Source: JAVWJP01 sp036638975 (GTDB taxonomy: Bacteria; Bacillota; Clostridia; Oscillospirales; Ruminococcaceae). From it: a stretch of DNA of 5,916 nt. The notes under the pieces were generated by a model that was not told the DNA's origin, did no database searches, and worked only from the letters and a program-made list of their open reading frames with translations. The position numbers were made by a program, and so were the translations under genes. The stretch is taken from NCBI GenBank assembly GCA_036638975.1, contig JAVWJP010000032.1, positions 1 to 5,916 on the forward strand. Direction: 5' to 3'. How positions within the stretch are numbered: the first letter of the stretch is position 1; every line of letters begins with the position of its first letter. This document shows positions 5,664-5,916 of the stretch, in pieces.

Positions 5664-5692
5664 ATTATAGCCATATACGGCTATTTTGTCAA
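5664..5692 (-). promoter_or_regulatory. Antisense RNA promoter, module 2
   Basis: Minus-strand TTGACA (5692-5687), a 17-bp spacer and TATAAT (5669-5664), perfect consensus. The spacer carries an inverted repeat with 6-bp arms, ATAGCC and GGCTAT (5667-5684). Confidence 0.93.
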
Positions 5693-5717
5693 ACACAGTT
5701 ATTAGATTTCCCCTCAA

Positions 5718-5749
5718 TTCCGCTTGCTTGCTTTATGCTTAGTAAGCTT
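5718..5749 (+). pseudogene. Scar of the prepilin peptidase gene 3' end, copy 2
   Basis: Counterpart of 4657-4688: TTCCGCTTGCT at the left and CTTTATGCTTAGTAAGCTT (5731-5749) match the peptidase gene at 3396-3406 and 3432-3450. Two bases at the junction differ from copy 1. Confidence 0.7.
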
Positions 5750-5770
5750 GTTTATGTAAATCGAAAAAAA

Positions 5771-5820
5771 CTGTTATAAATGCGGATATCCCAGAAGAAG
5801 CGAACAGAAAAATTTGGTAG
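5771..5820 (+). pseudogene. 3' remnant of a second coiled-coil gene copy
   Basis: The last 15 codons plus stop of the gene at 4802-5344 are repeated here, ending KIW and TAG, with one change (E169 to A). No start or upstream portion is present. It joins the toxin-module tail at an ACTG-like junction, which suggests that most of a second gene copy was deleted. Confidence 0.88.
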
Positions 5821-5853
5821 CGTTATAAAGCTGAAATGTGAAATCGTGGAAAT

Positions 5854-5916
5854 ATTGACACATTTCGTTAAGTTATGCTAAAATGACAATGCAAGAGGTA
5901 TTTTGCAAAGCAGTAC
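5854..5916 (+). other. Start of a third type I toxin-antitoxin module, cut by the window end
   Basis: Promoter TTGACA 5855-5860 and TGC-TAAAAT (5879-5884), then GCAAGAGGTA and the leader up to AAGCAGTAC. The final AC matches module 1 rather than module 2. The toxin frame itself would lie beyond the edge. Confidence 0.85.

Larger units (their letters stand above)
5378..5773 (+). repeat. Type I toxin-antitoxin module, direct-repeat copy 2
   Basis: Second complete module, starting 1075-1076 bp after copy 1, with the same order: toxin promoter, leader, toxin, minus-strand terminator, antisense RNA, its promoter, and the conserved tail ending in AAAACTG. The leader lacks about 20 bases found in copy 1. 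Starts 33 bases after the coiled-coil gene and, together with the partial third module, fills the window to its end. Confidence 0.9.
5771..5916 (+). repeat. Direct repeat of 5295-5440 (period 476 bp)
   Basis: 5771-5914 matches 5295-5438 with three mismatches and no gaps. The repeat spans the end of the coiled-coil gene, the intergenic bases and the toxin promoter and leader. It runs off the window edge. Confidence 0.93.

Noticed and set aside
4302..5773. Insertion sequence or transposon ends as the cause of the direct repeats
   Set aside because: No transposase frame, terminal inverted repeats or target-site duplications are seen; the repeats are explained by tandem duplication of the toxin module.

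Overview
The window looks like part of a mobile or accessory element (plasmid, conjugative element or similar) from a low-to-mid GC Gram-positive bacterium, most likely a Clostridia gut-type species. The reasons are purine-rich AGGAGG ribosome binding sites, consensus sigma-A promoters (TTGACA / TATAAT), holin-like type I toxin genes, and a ParA/ParB pair with ParB of the kind found on clostridial elements. No replication, integration or conjugation gene is visible, so the type of element is not settled.

Left half (60-3457): a compact same-strand operon of parA, parB, a fused gene with an N-terminal domain of unknown function and a C-terminal HAD phosphatase-like domain, and a short A24 prepilin peptidase (TadV/CpaA type). 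The genes overlap or are spaced by a few bases. ParA and ParB should segregate or maintain the element. The peptidase suggests that Tad-type pilus genes lie outside the window. parB carries three tandem 42-bp in-frame repeats, each containing a 17-bp palindrome, which could be a built-in DNA site. A YkgJ-type cysteine-cluster protein (3617-4255, start uncertain) follows.

Right half (4256-5916): a tandem array of type I toxin-antitoxin modules. Two complete modules (about 4302-4713 and 5378-5773) and the start of a third (from 5854) each have a TTGACA promoter, a leader whose Shine-Dalgarno is locked in a GNRA-capped hairpin, and a 29-30 residue hydrophobic toxin. Facing each toxin gene is a consensus minus-strand promoter for an antisense RNA of about 105-110 nt that ends at a hairpin plus T-run terminator overlapping the toxin stop codon. 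Between modules 1 and 2 lies a gene for a membrane-anchored coiled-coil protein (4802-5344). Between modules 2 and 3 only the last 15 codons of a second copy of that gene remain. Downstream of each complete module is a scar matching the 3' end of the prepilin peptidase gene. The array therefore grew by repeated duplication and deletion.

The strongest and least expected observations are the two-copy covariation that favours the minus-strand RNA fold, the shared 5' motifs and predicted trans-pairing between toxin leader and antitoxin RNA, and the helically phased palindromes inside parB.
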